Assembly (NCBI GenBank): GCA_963756425.1
Contig: CAVWNW010000002.1
Coordinates: 59,504 to 123,503 of the forward strand
DNA length: 64,000 nt
Reading direction: 5' to 3'
Origin: DASQUK01 sp963756425
GTDB lineage: Bacteria; Actinomycetota; Acidimicrobiia; Acidimicrobiales; VFJN01
Made by a program: the position numbers and the translations under genes. Below, piece by piece: positions 49,290 through 57,695 of the stretch (its first letter is position 1; every line of letters starts with the position of its first letter). The notes under the pieces were generated by a model. That model ran no database searches. It had not been told where the DNA came from and saw only the letters and a list, made by a program, of their open reading frames with translations.

Positions 49290-49844
49290 TTATCCGCCCT
49301 CACGATGGTCTTCGATTCGATCCACAGCGGCTCGACCTCCGAGCTGCGACCAGTCCTCGGGATTGTCCTCGACGAAGTGCTCGAGTACCTCGCCGTCGTG
49401 CCCGTCCACCAGGACGAGGCCTCGCTTGGCCGGCGGGTTCTCGTCCGAGTACAGCAGGATGCGCCAGGTCGGGTGGCTGAGCAGACCACGCCATCCCATC
49501 TGGGCCGACGCGTGGCCGACCGGGAACCCGACGGTGCGCGAGGCCGCCACCAGGGCGTCCTGCTCGTCGACGTCCAGGCTCCACGCCGTCGCCAGCTGGT
49601 AGGCGCCGACGATCGCCAGCAGGGCGGCGGCGAACAGGAAGCCGCCGTTGACGTAGGGCGAGCCGTCGACCAAAAGCCACACGACCACGCAGGCCGCAGC
49701 GGTCCCCAGGTAGAGGTACCCGGGGATGCGGCGCCGCTTGTTGTCGGGGAAGAGGTACGGGCCGACGTAGCCGGCCGCATGCAGGTCGTCGGGGAGCTCG
49801 TCGACGACGTCCTCTTCGCGGTTGGATCGGACCTCCTCGGGCAC
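49290..49844 (-). CDS. Membrane protein of unknown function downstream of HIT gene
   Basis: A ~184-residue protein with two adjacent hydrophobic helices (YLYLGTAAACVVVWLLVDGS and GGFLFAAALLAIVGAYQLAT) between an acidic N-terminal segment and a soluble C-terminal domain containing TWRILLYSDENPPAKRGLVLVDGHDGEVLEHFVEDNPEDW. I do not recognise a named family. It follows the HIT gene by 13 nt and is probably the last gene of the thrS operon. The GTG at 49844 is the best start, since upstream in-frame codons overlap the HIT gene. Confidence 0.7.
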   Translation of the reverse strand: MPEEVRSNREEDVVDELPDDLHAAGYVGPYLFPDNKRRRIPGYLYLGTAAACVVVWLLVDGSPYVNGGFLFAAALLAIVGAYQLATAWSLDVDEQDALVAASRTVGFPVGHASAQMGWRGLLSHPTWRILLYSDENPPAKRGLVLVDGHDGEVLEHFVEDNPEDWSQLGGRAAVDRIEDHREGG

Positions 49845-49857
49845 GGCCGAAATGAAA

Positions 49858-50403
49858 TCACCCGGCGCCGGGTGCCGGCCAGGCGGCGCGCAGCTTGCGC
49901 CAGGTATCACCCAGGGCTTCGGGCAGGACCCGCACCTCCGCCACCGCGGTCATGAAGTTGGAGTCGGCGTTCCAACGGGGCAACACGTGGACGTGCATGT
50001 GCGACGGGATCCCGGCTCCTGCGGCCTCGCCCAGGTTGAGCCCCACGTTGACGCCCTGTGGGGAGTAGGCCGCCTTGATGGCCACCACCGCGTCTCGGAC
50101 CGCCGCCCACAGCTCGGCCGACTCGTCCGGCGTCAGGTCCTCGAGCTCGCCCACCTCCCGGTAGGGCATGACCAGCACGTGCCCGCACGTGTAGGGGTAG
50201 GCGTTGAGGATCGTGAAGACGCGCTCGCCGCGCCACACGACGTGCGTCTCGTCGTCCGGCAGCCCCGACGCGAGGATGCGGCTGAACAGCGACCCGCCCA
50301 CCGGCTCCCCGTTCCCGGCGACCGCCACGTACGACGATCGCCACCCAGCCCACAACCGCTCCATCGCCTGTGACCCGGGCTCCCGCCCCCCGTCGCCCGT
50401 CAC
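49858..50403 (-). CDS. HIT-domain protein (AP4A-phosphorylase-like)
   Basis: A 181-residue histidine-triad nucleotide-binding protein. VVWRGERVFTILNAYPYTCGHVLVMPYREVGELEDLTPDE is the N-terminal signature, and the triad HMHVHVLPRW (His-x-His-x-His) is the catalytic nucleotidyl-binding motif, followed by NADSNFMTAVAEVRVLPE. This resembles the HIT hydrolases next to phosphatidylinositol-synthase or thrS genes in actinobacteria (AP4A or nucleotidyl-conjugate hydrolysis). The GTG start overlaps the thrS stop (GTGA). Confidence 0.9.
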   Translation of the reverse strand: MTGDGGREPGSQAMERLWAGWRSSYVAVAGNGEPVGGSLFSRILASGLPDDETHVVWRGERVFTILNAYPYTCGHVLVMPYREVGELEDLTPDESAELWAAVRDAVVAIKAAYSPQGVNVGLNLGEAAGAGIPSHMHVHVLPRWNADSNFMTAVAEVRVLPEALGDTWRKLRAAWPAPGAG

Positions 50404-52391
50404 GTGTGGGCGGCGATCTCGTCGCGCAGCCGCTCGACGAACGTCGTCACCGGCAAGTCGCGCTCGACCTCACCGCCCCGGGGGTTGTCGCCGACCGTGT
50501 CGTTGGCCACGTCGTCGTCGCCCACCACCACGACGTGCGGGACCTTGTCGAGCTTGGCCTTGCGGATCCGTGCCCCCAGCGGCTCGTCGGCGTCGGTCAG
50601 GTCGACCCGGAAGCCCTCGCCGCGCAGCCGTTCGGCGAGCGACTCGGCATGCGCCTGGTGGTCGGACCGCACGGGCAGCACCTGCACCTGAACCGGGGCC
50701 AACCAGGCCGGCAGCGCACCCGCCGTGTGCTCGAGGAGCACGCCGAAGAACCGGTCGAACGAGCCGAACAGAGCCCGGTGGATCATGTGGGGCCGATGGC
50801 GCTGGTTGTCTGCGCCGACGTACTCGATGCCGAAACGCCCCGGCTCCTGGAAGTCGACCTGCAGCGTCGAGAGCTGCCAGCGACGCCCGATGGCGTCGCG
50901 CACGTGCACGTCGATCTTGGGGGCGTAGAACGCGCCCTCGCCCTCCGCCACCACGTAGGGGATGCCGGCGTCCTCGATCGCCTGGCGCAGCGCCTCCTCG
51001 GCCTCGTCCCAGTCGGCGATCTCACCGACGAAGTCGTCCGGCCGGGTCGCCAGCTCGGCCTCGAACTCCTCGAACCCGAAGTCGCGCAGCAGCTTCAGCA
51101 CGAACGCCAGCAGGCTGCTGAGCTCGCCGGCCAGCTGCTCGGACGTGCAGAAGATGTGCGAGTCGTCCTGGGTGAAGCCACGCGCCCGCAGCAGGCCGTG
51201 CACGACGCCCGACTTCTCGTACCGATACACCGTGCCGAACTCGAACAGCCGCAGCGGCAGCTCGCGGTACGACCGCTGCCGCGACCCGTAGATCAGCACA
51301 TGCATGGGGCAGTTCATCGGCTTGGGGTAGTACTTCTGCCCCTCGTCGAGCTCCATCGGCGGGTACATGCTGTCGGCGTACCACTCGAGGTGGCCGCTGG
51401 TCTCGAACAGCTCGGCCTTGGCGATGTGCGGTGTGAAGACGAACTCGTAGCCGGCGCGCTCGTGCTCGGCCCGGCTGTAGTCCTCCATGAGCTTGCGGAC
51501 CAGGCCGCCCTTGGGGTGGTACACGGGCAGGCCGCTGCCGATCTCGGGCGGGAAGTGGAACAGGTCGAGCTCGGCCCCGAGCTTGCGATGGTCGCGCTTC
51601 GCCGCCTCCTCCAGCTGGTGCAGGTGCGCTTCCAGCGCCTTCTGGCTGTCCCAGGCGGTGCCATAGATGCGCTGCAGCTGCGGGTTGTGCTCGTCGCCGC
51701 GCCAGTAGGCGCCCGCCACCCGCATGAGCTTGAAGTGCCCCAGGTGCCGACCTGTGTCCTCGACGTGGGGTCCCCGGCACAGGTCGATGAACCCCGGCAG
51801 GCCGCGGAAGGGCGGATGCTCCTTTGGCTTGGCCGGTGGGTTCTCGTAGGTGCGTACGGCACCGGCATCGCTCGTGGCCGACATCGGATCGGTGGAGGCG
51901 TCGGCGATGATCTCGAGCTTCAGCGGGTGGTCGGCGAATATCTGGCGAGCGTCGTCGGCCGGGATCTCGTCGCGGAGGAACGCCTGCCGCTCTTCGATGA
52001 TCTCGCGCATGCGCGTGTCGATGCGCTCGAGGTCCTCGGGCGTGAAGGTGGCGCCGCCCCGCAGCAGGAAGTCGTAGTAGAAGCCGTCCTCGACCGGAGG
52101 GCCGATGCCGAAGCTGGCGTCCGGGAACAGGTCGAGGACCGCTTGGGCAAGGACGTGGGCGGTCGAATGGCGGATCGTGTAGAGCCCGCGTGGGCTGTCG
52201 GCCGTGATGATGGCGACACGGTCGCCGTCGTGGAGCTGCGCGGACAGGTCGCGCTCCTCGCCGTTGACGTCGGCGATCACGGCAGCCTTGGCCAGTCCCG
52301 ACCCGATGTCGCGGGCGAGATCGGCGGCGGTGGTGCCCGACGGCAATGCACGCGTCGATCCATCGGGCAGGGTGATCTCGATCTCGGCCAT
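50400..52391 (-). CDS. thrS: Threonine-tRNA ligase
   Basis: A 663-residue class II aminoacyl-tRNA synthetase. Domains in order: TGS (1-60, EIEITLPDGSTRALPSGTTA), editing domain with HSTAHVLAQAVLDLFPDASFGIGPPVEDGFYYDF and the later C-R-G-P-H motif, catalytic core with zinc ligands (PMNCPMHV), motif 2 (FEFGTVYRYEKSGVVHGLLRARGFTQDD), motif 3 (HRALFGSFDRFFGVLLEH), and the anticodon-binding domain (QVQVLPVRSDHQAHAESL). A TAACCT -10 box ends 8 nt before the ATG. Head of a thrS-HIT-membrane protein operon. Confidence 0.97.
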   Translation of the reverse strand: MAEIEITLPDGSTRALPSGTTAADLARDIGSGLAKAAVIADVNGEERDLSAQLHDGDRVAIITADSPRGLYTIRHSTAHVLAQAVLDLFPDASFGIGPPVEDGFYYDFLLRGGATFTPEDLERIDTRMREIIEERQAFLRDEIPADDARQIFADHPLKLEIIADASTDPMSATSDAGAVRTYENPPAKPKEHPPFRGLPGFIDLCRGPHVEDTGRHLGHFKLMRVAGAYWRGDEHNPQLQRIYGTAWDSQKALEAHLHQLEEAAKRDHRKLGAELDLFHFPPEIGSGLPVYHPKGGLVRKLMEDYSRAEHERAGYEFVFTPHIAKAELFETSGHLEWYADSMYPPMELDEGQKYYPKPMNCPMHVLIYGSRQRSYRELPLRLFEFGTVYRYEKSGVVHGLLRARGFTQDDSHIFCTSEQLAGELSSLLAFVLKLLRDFGFEEFEAELATRPDDFVGEIADWDEAEEALRQAIEDAGIPYVVAEGEGAFYAPKIDVHVRDAIGRRWQLSTLQVDFQEPGRFGIEYVGADNQRHRPHMIHRALFGSFDRFFGVLLEHTAGALPAWLAPVQVQVLPVRSDHQAHAESLAERLRGEGFRVDLTDADEPLGARIRKAKLDKVPHVVVVGDDDVANDTVGDNPRGGEVERDLPVTTFVERLRDEIAAHT

Positions 52392-52399
52392 CCTGGCCG

Positions 52400-52405
52400 A
52401 GGTTA
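52400..52405 (-). promoter_or_regulatory. -10 box of thrS (near-leaderless)
   Basis: TAACCT on the minus strand lies 8 nt before the thrS ATG. No T-box-like leader is possible in the short space, so tRNA-dependent antitermination is unlikely here. Confidence 0.5.
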
Positions 52406-53209
52406 CCGACCCCCGCCGGCGGCTCCTGAAAGCGTTTGGGCTGCGCCGACGGGCTGGCGTTCACCACCTTCGGTCCCGCCGTTGCCGCCGGTGGCCAGGG
52501 TGACCGGCGGCTGCGACGGCAGCGCATCGGGCTTCCGGGTGGCGTACTCGTCCACGTACTCCTGCCCCGACAGCTCGCGGATCTCGAACATCAGCTCGTC
52601 GGTGAGCTCGCGCAGGATCAGATGGTCGTCGCACCGGTCGCGATAGTGGCCGACGTCGATCGGCCGCCCGATGCGGATGACGCAGGGGCGGAACGGGTTG
52701 GGCACGTTCTGGCCGGGGGGCTGGATCTCACGAGTACCCAGCAGGCCGACGGGCACCAGGGGAGCTCCGGTCCGGAGCGCGAGCCGGGCTGGGCCGGTAT
52801 GGCCCCGGTGGAGAAGGCCGTCACGACTGCGGGTCCCCTCGGGGTAGATGCCGAACAGCTCCCCGCCCTCGAGGACCCCGGCGGCGGCATCGAGCGCCTT
52901 GCGGGTGGAATCGCCGCCCGAGCGGTCGATGGGGATCATGCCGAGGGCCGGGAACAGATGCTTGGTCTTCCAGTTGTCCAGGTACTCGGCTTTGCCGACG
53001 AACGTGATCCGGCGCGGCAGCACGGACGGCAACAGGAACGAGTCGATCACCGACACATGGTTGGGGCAGATGACCGCACCCCCCGACGCCGGGAGGTTGC
53101 GGGCACCCTCCATGTGGATGCGCCAACCGAACCGGAAGGCGGGCGTCAGCACGGCGCGAGCCATCGGGTAGAGCCACCCGTACTGGCGCTCTCCGCCACG
53201 TCCGAACAC
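52403..53209 (-). CDS. 1-acyl-sn-glycerol-3-phosphate acyltransferase family (PlsC-type)
   Basis: A 268-residue phospholipid-synthesis acyltransferase. The HX4D motif is in CPNHVSVIDSFLLP (His51, Asp56). It is followed by ITFVGKAEYLDNWKTKHLFPALGMIPIDR, the substrate-binding EGTRS in FGIYPEGTRSRDG, and RLALRTGAPLVPVGLLGT. An initial helix anchors it to the membrane. The C-terminal ~35 residues are Gly/Pro-rich. The GTG at 53209 is the start, and it is 79 nt from the upstream mshC gene. It adds the second acyl chain of phosphatidic acid, or a related acylation. Confidence 0.88.
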   Translation of the reverse strand: MFGRGGERQYGWLYPMARAVLTPAFRFGWRIHMEGARNLPASGGAVICPNHVSVIDSFLLPSVLPRRITFVGKAEYLDNWKTKHLFPALGMIPIDRSGGDSTRKALDAAAGVLEGGELFGIYPEGTRSRDGLLHRGHTGPARLALRTGAPLVPVGLLGTREIQPPGQNVPNPFRPCVIRIGRPIDVGHYRDRCDDHLILRELTDELMFEIRELSGQEYVDEYATRKPDALPSQPPVTLATGGNGGTEGGERQPVGAAQTLSGAAGGGR

Positions 53210-53288
53210 GCCGCGAGCCTACGTCTCCGACATCCCGGTGGGGAACGCGCCCGCAGCACCGCCTGGGCCGGCGAGCCACGGTGGTGGC

Positions 53289-54455
53289 TCAGGGGCGAGC
53301 GAGGTCCACCCCGATCAACGCAGCTCCCGCCGCCACGCCCCGACCCGCGTCCGCCGCCTCGTCGAGGGCCAGCAGGGCGCCCGGGGTGTCCAGGTCGTCG
53401 TCGAGTGCGGCGCGCACGGCCTCGAGCACCGCCTGATCGGTCCCCCCTCCGTCACCGACCGCCGCCTGCCAGCGCTTCAGGCGGTGGGTGGCGTCGGGCA
53501 TCACGTCGTCGTCCCATTCCCACTCGTGCCGGTAGTGGTGGGCCAGGACCGCCAGGCGGATGGCGCGGCTGTCGCACGCCTTGCGCAGCTCCGAAACGAA
53601 CACGAGGTTGCCGAGGGACTTCGACATCTTCTCGCCGTCCATGCGCACCATCGCCTGGTGCATCCAGTGGCGCACGAACTGCTCGCCGGTGGCAGCCTCC
53701 GACTGGGCAGCCTCGCACTCGTGATGGGGGAAGATGAGGTCGCACCCCCCGCCGTGCAGGTCGATGGTCGTCCCCAGCTCGCGCAGGGCCAGCGCCGAAC
53801 ACTCGATGTGCCAGCCCGGGCGGCCCGGCCCCCACAGCGACTCCCATGACGGCTCGTCGGGGGCGGACGGCTGCCACAGCACGAAGTCGAGGGGGTCGCG
53901 CTTGTTGGGGTCGTCGATATTGCCGCCGCGCTCGGCGGCCAGGCGCAGCATCTCGTCGCGACCCAGGTGGCTCAGCTGCCCGAACCGCTCGAAGCTCGAC
54001 ACGTCGAAGTACACGCCTCCCCCGGCCTCGTAGGCGTGGCCGCGATCCAGCACCATGCCGATGAAGCCCCGGATGTCGGGAATGGCCGAAGTGGCGCGGG
54101 GCTCGCTCCATACCGGGAGCACGTCGAGGGCACGCATGTCGTCGTCGAAGCGGGCGGTCTCGGCGGCGGCCAGATCGAGGTAGTGGACGCCCAGCTCGCG
54201 GGCCTTGCGCAGGATGTCGTCGTCGACGTCGGTGACGTTGCGCACGCAGCGGGTCTCGTGCCCACGGTCCCGCAGGCGGCGCTGTAGCACGTCATACGTG
54301 AGGTAGGTGGCGGCGTGGCCCACATGGGTGGCGTCGTACGGGGTGATGCCGCAGGTGTACATCGTCACCACCGGGCCCGGCGCGAACGGAACGACCTCGC
54401 CCCGCGCCGTGCAGTGGAGCCGCATCGGCTCGGCGCGGGCCCCGCTGGCTGTCAC
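53289..54455 (-). CDS. mshC: L-cysteine:1D-myo-inositol 2-amino-2-deoxy-alpha-D-glucopyranoside ligase
   Basis: A 388-residue class I ligase related to cysteinyl-tRNA synthetase that attaches Cys to GlcN-Ins in mycothiol synthesis. The zinc/HIGH region is VTMYTCGITPYDATHVGHAATYL, followed by NVTDVDDDILRKA, GRPGWHIECSALALRELGTTIDLHGGGCDLIFPHHECEAAQSEAATG, and KMSKSLGNLVFVSEL. TPYDATH (not TVYDYAHIGH) and the short C-terminus lacking the tRNA-binding domain favour MshC over CysS. The GTG start overlaps the F420 oxidoreductase stop. Confidence 0.85.
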   Translation of the reverse strand: MTASGARAEPMRLHCTARGEVVPFAPGPVVTMYTCGITPYDATHVGHAATYLTYDVLQRRLRDRGHETRCVRNVTDVDDDILRKARELGVHYLDLAAAETARFDDDMRALDVLPVWSEPRATSAIPDIRGFIGMVLDRGHAYEAGGGVYFDVSSFERFGQLSHLGRDEMLRLAAERGGNIDDPNKRDPLDFVLWQPSAPDEPSWESLWGPGRPGWHIECSALALRELGTTIDLHGGGCDLIFPHHECEAAQSEAATGEQFVRHWMHQAMVRMDGEKMSKSLGNLVFVSELRKACDSRAIRLAVLAHHYRHEWEWDDDVMPDATHRLKRWQAAVGDGGGTDQAVLEAVRAALDDDLDTPGALLALDEAADAGRGVAAGAALIGVDLARP

Positions 54456-55168
54456 GCCGTGTGCTCGCTGGCCGGGGTCCGGACTCCCTTGGCCTCCGTC
54501 CCGGCGGCCTCGCCGTCGCGGATGCCGGTCAGCTTGACCGCGACCCGGGTCTTGTAGTGGGTGTTGAGCTGCATCAACACCGCCGTGAACGACTCGATCG
54601 GCGTCGCCATCGCCAGCTCGCCGGCGTTGAGGGGTCGCATGTTGGGGATCTTGGCCACGATGTCGCTCGTGACCTGGATCGCCGAGGGGTGATCGGAGCA
54701 GATGAGCACGTCGCTCTCGATCGGGTGAGCCAGGTCACCCAGCTCGCGGGCGGGTACGTGGTGCAGCGCGGCAGCGACCATGCACTGGGGCACGGCCGCC
54801 TGCACGCTCGCGGCCACCGACCCGCGGGGCGGCACCAAGGGCTGGAACTCCTTGCCCAGGCGCGTGAGCGCGTTCGCCATCGAGACGACGACCTTGCCGC
54901 GCAGCTTGTCCTCCACCGACGCCGCCGTCTGCGTGGCGCTGTCCCACGGCGTGGCGATCACGACCACGTCGGAGTCCGCGGCGCCGTTGTTCTCGTCGGC
55001 GCCGATCGTGAGCTGGTGGTCGGGCCAGTGCTCGAGCAGTTTGTCGACGATCTCCATCGCCCGGTACTTCGACCTGGACCCGACGACCACCTCGAACCCG
55101 ACCGCGGCCAGCCGCGCCGCCAGGGCTCTGCCGGCCGGGCCGGTTCCACCGAGGATGCCGATGCGCAT
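54452..55168 (-). CDS. npdG: F420H2:NADP oxidoreductase (NpdG type)
   Basis: A 238-residue Rossmann-fold enzyme that moves hydride between coenzyme F420 and NADP. RIGILGGTGPAGRALAARLAAVGFEVVVGSRS holds the NADP loop (GGTGPAG then the SRS phosphate-binding turn). DSDVVVIATPWDSA, GKVVVSMANALTR, and the C-terminal MRPLNAGELAMATPIESFTAVLMQLN complete the family pattern. The ATG at 55168 lies 7 nt after a TACCGT -10 box. The stop overlaps mshC by four bases, an unusual operon of F420 redox and mycothiol genes. Confidence 0.9.
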   Translation of the reverse strand: MRIGILGGTGPAGRALAARLAAVGFEVVVGSRSKYRAMEIVDKLLEHWPDHQLTIGADENNGAADSDVVVIATPWDSATQTAASVEDKLRGKVVVSMANALTRLGKEFQPLVPPRGSVAASVQAAVPQCMVAAALHHVPARELGDLAHPIESDVLICSDHPSAIQVTSDIVAKIPNMRPLNAGELAMATPIESFTAVLMQLNTHYKTRVAVKLTGIRDGEAAGTEAKGVRTPASEHTA

Positions 55169-55175
55169 TGGCGAC

Positions 55176-55181
55176 ACGGTA
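55176..55181 (-). promoter_or_regulatory. -10 box of npdG-mshC (leaderless)
   Basis: TACCGT on the minus strand ends 7 nt before the npdG ATG, and no ribosome-binding site precedes that codon. Confidence 0.55.
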
Positions 55182-55222
55182 GCGGCGGTCCCCATCGAGT
55201 CGTCCAAGGGGCGACGGCGCCC

Positions 55223-55600
55223 TCAGCAGGCAGCGGCGACGTCCGGGAACGGGTCGATCGGCCCGCCGCCTCCGGGATGCATCTCGAAGTGCAGGTGGGG
55301 GGTGCCGGCCAAGTTGCCGCCGTCCCCCACGTAGCCGATGACCGTTCCGGCCGCGACCCATCGGACGCCCTCGTTCTCGTAGCCCGAGAGGTGGGTGCCG
55401 AAGTACTCGTCGCCGTTGTCGCCGTAGAGCCACCACGACAGGCCGCCGACGTCGTTGCCCCGGTGCTCGACGCGGCCGCTGACCGGGGCGACGGTGGGCG
55501 TGCCCATGGCGGACATCATGTCGACGCCCTGGTGAGCCCGGCCGCCCGACCGGGGGCACCGAAGCAGTCCACGAACGACACCGCCCCTTGCACCGGGCAC
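55223..55600 (-). pseudogene. M23-family peptidase, N-truncated and frameshifted
   Basis: The LytM/M23 catalytic region is clear: GGRAHQGVDMMSAMGTPTVAPVSGRVEHRG, YFGTHLSGYENEG (second metal site), and TPHLHFEMHPGGGG, with zinc ligands H-x3-D and HLHFE. Upstream the natural continuation VQGAVSFVDCFGAP is in another frame, and one extra C in the CCCCC run near 55554 would join it. Further upstream that frame meets a stop, and no signal peptide is visible before the divergent ABC gene. So the gene is both frame-broken and missing its export signal. The N-terminal 20 codons of the open frame are probably not real. Confidence 0.65.
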
Positions 55601-55627
55601 AGGAGCCCACCGGCAGCAAGCTCCGCT

Positions 55628-55633
55628 TAGGGT
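55628..55633 (+). promoter_or_regulatory. -10 box of the lone ABC ATPase gene (leaderless)
   Basis: TAGGGT ends 8 nt before the ATG at 55642, and no ribosome-binding site lies between. It overlaps the upstream region of the damaged M23 gene. Confidence 0.45.
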
Positions 55634-55641
55634 CCAGCGTC

Positions 55642-56424
55642 ATGTCGATGGCACTGCGCTTGTCGAGGGTCGGGCTCGTGCGTGACGACGTCACCATCCT
55701 CGACGGCGTCGACTGGGAGGTGGCGCCGCACGAGCGCTGGATAGTGCTGGGACCCAACGGTTCGGGGAAGACCACGCTGATGCGCGTCGCGGGGCTCTAC
55801 CTCCACCCCAGCCGGGGCGAGGTCGAGGTCCTCGGCGAGCGCCTGGGGCGCGTCGACGTCCGCAGGCTCCGCACGCGCATCGGGTTTGTGAGTGCGGCGT
55901 TCGCCGCCATGCTGCGGGACGGGGTGACGGCGGCCGACGTGGTCATGACCGCCGAGCACGCCGCTCTCGAGACGTGGTGGCATACCTACGGCGACAGCGA
56001 CCGGAGCCGCGCCGCCGGGCTGCTCGATCGCATGGGTGCCGGGCCGCTGGCCGACCGGCCGTTCGGCGCCCTGTCGTCGGGCGAACGCCAGCGGGTCCTC
56101 CTGGCCCGGTCGCTGTGGGGCGACCCCGGGCTCGTGCTGCTCGACGAGCCGACCGCGGGCCTCGACCTCGGCGCCCGCGAGGACCTGGTGAGCCGGCTCG
56201 CCGGGCTGGCGGCAGATCCGACGACGCCGGCCACGGTCCTCGTCACCCACCATGTCGAGGAGATCCCGGCCGGCTTCACCCACGTGCTGGTGCTGGACCG
56301 GGGCCGGGTGGCCGCCGCCGGTCGCCTCGATGAGGTGCTCAGCGCCGGGCTTCTGTCCGACGTGTTCGGCCTGCCACTCGCGCTCGACCGCCGCCACGGC
56401 CGCTACGCGGCTCGGGCTCGGTGA
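55642..56424 (+). CDS. Lone ABC ATPase (iron/molybdate-importer-like)
   Basis: A 260-residue ATP-binding cassette protein. Walker A is GPNGSGKTTLMR, the Q-loop area is IGFVSAAF, the signature is LSSGERQRVLLARSL, Walker B is LVLLDEPTAGLDLGAR, and the H-loop is LVTHHVEEI. The insert WWHTYGDSDRSRAAGLLDRMG and the C-terminal FTHVLVLDRGRVAAAGRLDEVL resemble YlmA/ModF-like ATPases found in actinobacteria without a permease. No permease or binding protein is adjacent. It is convergent with the START-like gene. The role is unknown. Confidence 0.85.
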   Translation: MSMALRLSRVGLVRDDVTILDGVDWEVAPHERWIVLGPNGSGKTTLMRVAGLYLHPSRGEVEVLGERLGRVDVRRLRTRIGFVSAAFAAMLRDGVTAADVVMTAEHAALETWWHTYGDSDRSRAAGLLDRMGAGPLADRPFGALSSGERQRVLLARSLWGDPGLVLLDEPTAGLDLGAREDLVSRLAGLAADPTTPATVLVTHHVEEIPAGFTHVLVLDRGRVAAAGRLDEVLSAGLLSDVFGLPLALDRRHGRYAARAR

Positions 56425-56454
56425 GCCGTGCGGCCCGCGGCCGCTGTGCCGCGA

Positions 56455-56895
56455 TCACGCGTTGACCAGGGCCAGCAGGCGGGGCTTCGACTGGCGGATC
56501 TCGTCGGCCAGGAGCCGCTCGACCACCGGACCGACGAGGCTGCCGCCGTACTGAAGCCGCATGGTCAAGAGGCTGCCGCCGGGATCGGGAGCCACCCGCG
56601 CCTCGAGGACCCAGGGCGAGTGCCGGCGGCCGTCGTGTTCGAGCCGCTCGAACCGCACGCGGTCGGGAGCCTCGTGGACCGTGCGCACCATCCGGAGCCG
56701 CTTGGAGCGAGCGAAGGGTCCAAGACGGCCCCGAAGGTCGACCGACCACGCCGGGCCGGGATCGCCGTCCTGCGCCTCGACCGGCGTCGCCCGGGGAACG
56801 ATGTCGAGCCACTCCGGGTAGTGCGCCAGGTCGTCGACCCACCCGAACAGCCGCTCCGGGGTGCAGGGGGCCAGCATGTCCGCGGTCACGTCCAT
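56455..56895 (-). CDS. SRPBCC/START-like (polyketide cyclase-type) protein
   Basis: A 146-residue helix-grip-fold protein. TADMLAPCTPERLFGWVDDLAHYPEWLDIVPRATPV is the typical N-terminal strand-helix-WPxW-like entry, then RVRFERLEHDGRRHSPWVLEARVAPDPGGSLLTMRLQYGG provides the antiparallel sheet, and PVVERLLADEIRQSKPRLLALV the long C-terminal helix. Such proteins bind lipids or aromatic ligands. The specific ligand is unknown. The ATG at 56895 follows a CACGAT -10-like element by 7 nt, so the transcript may be leaderless. Confidence 0.85.
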   Translation of the reverse strand: MDVTADMLAPCTPERLFGWVDDLAHYPEWLDIVPRATPVEAQDGDPGPAWSVDLRGRLGPFARSKRLRMVRTVHEAPDRVRFERLEHDGRRHSPWVLEARVAPDPGGSLLTMRLQYGGSLVGPVVERLLADEIRQSKPRLLALVNA

Positions 56896-56986
56896 TGCGG
56901 TGATCGTGGCACGGCGGCACATGTGGCGTCAGAGTTGGGCCCCGGATCGCCCGGCTGCTCACGATCGGTCGCCGATCCCGACCGAG

Positions 56987-57688
56987 TCAGCCTTGGCCCG
57001 CAATCCTCCGGCGCCAGTGCGTCCCGGCCAGGCCGGGTTGCACGGCGACCAACACGCCGGAGCGCAGCCGCACGGACGCCTCGGGTGCCGTCAGCTCGTT
57101 GCTCACGCCGCGCGTCGATCCGACGGGCAGGTCCTCGTCGTGCAGGGGGTAGAGCAGCCCGTCGGTGACGACCCCCAGGGCCGGGCCGTCCAGCGGCACG
57201 AGCGATACGAGGTCGCCGGGCGCCCCCCGGAGCACCGTCGAGTCCCGGATCACGCTCAGGTGGGCGTTGCCGATCCACGCCTGCACCTCGACCCCGGCCG
57301 TGCGGGGCGAGGCGAGGAGCTGCGCGAGCGACAGGGTGTGGTCCAGGCGGTCACCGGCGCCGGTCACGACGACGATCCGTTGCGGATGCCGGGACAACGC
57401 GGCGTCGAGGGCCAGGGCGAGGTCGGTGGCGTCCTTGGCCTCGGGATGGCGCTCGATCGGCACGCCGGCCTCGATCGCCGCGGACAGCACGTCCGGGTTC
57501 ACCGAGTCCATGTCGCCGACGACGGCGGCCACATCCAAGCCGAGCTTCAGCGCCGGCTCCAGCCCCGAGTCGGCGGCGATCACGGCGGCGGCACTGGCGC
57601 CCACGGCGGCGAGCTCCCGCGCCCCGCCGCCCGACGGTGGACCGCCGCCCCCGACGATCACGATCGTCCCGGCTTCCGCCCTGCTCAT
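56987..57688 (-). CDS. Thiamine pyrophosphokinase-family protein
   Basis: A 233-residue enzyme that would make thiamine diphosphate from thiamine and ATP. VIAADSGLEPALKLGLDVAAVVGDMDSVNPD is the GDxDS-type catalytic loop, KDATDLALALDAAL carries the D-x-T-D motif, VVTGAGDRLDHTLSLAQLL follows, and the C-terminal strands read GVVTDGLLYPLHDEDLPVGSTRGVSNEL. ThDP is the cofactor of the transketolase in this window, though the genes are far apart. The ATG at 57688 lies 7 nt downstream of TACTCT. Confidence 0.85.
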   Translation of the reverse strand: MSRAEAGTIVIVGGGGPPSGGGARELAAVGASAAAVIAADSGLEPALKLGLDVAAVVGDMDSVNPDVLSAAIEAGVPIERHPEAKDATDLALALDAALSRHPQRIVVVTGAGDRLDHTLSLAQLLASPRTAGVEVQAWIGNAHLSVIRDSTVLRGAPGDLVSLVPLDGPALGVVTDGLLYPLHDEDLPVGSTRGVSNELTAPEASVRLRSGVLVAVQPGLAGTHWRRRIAGQG

Positions 57689-57695
57689 GCCCCCG

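Noticed and set aside
52392..52440. T-box leader upstream of thrS
   Set aside because: A -10-like element sits 8 nt from the start codon, and the upstream gene ends nearby. There is no room for stem I or an antiterminator.
50370..52646. A long plus-strand open frame across thrS
   Set aside because: Mirror frame of a clear threonyl-tRNA synthetase, with no ribosome-binding site and no recognisable motif.
53289..54455. Annotation as cysteinyl-tRNA synthetase
   Set aside because: The HIGH-region reads TPYDATHVGHA and the protein lacks the C-terminal tRNA-binding region, both favouring MshC. The alternative is kept as a minor possibility.
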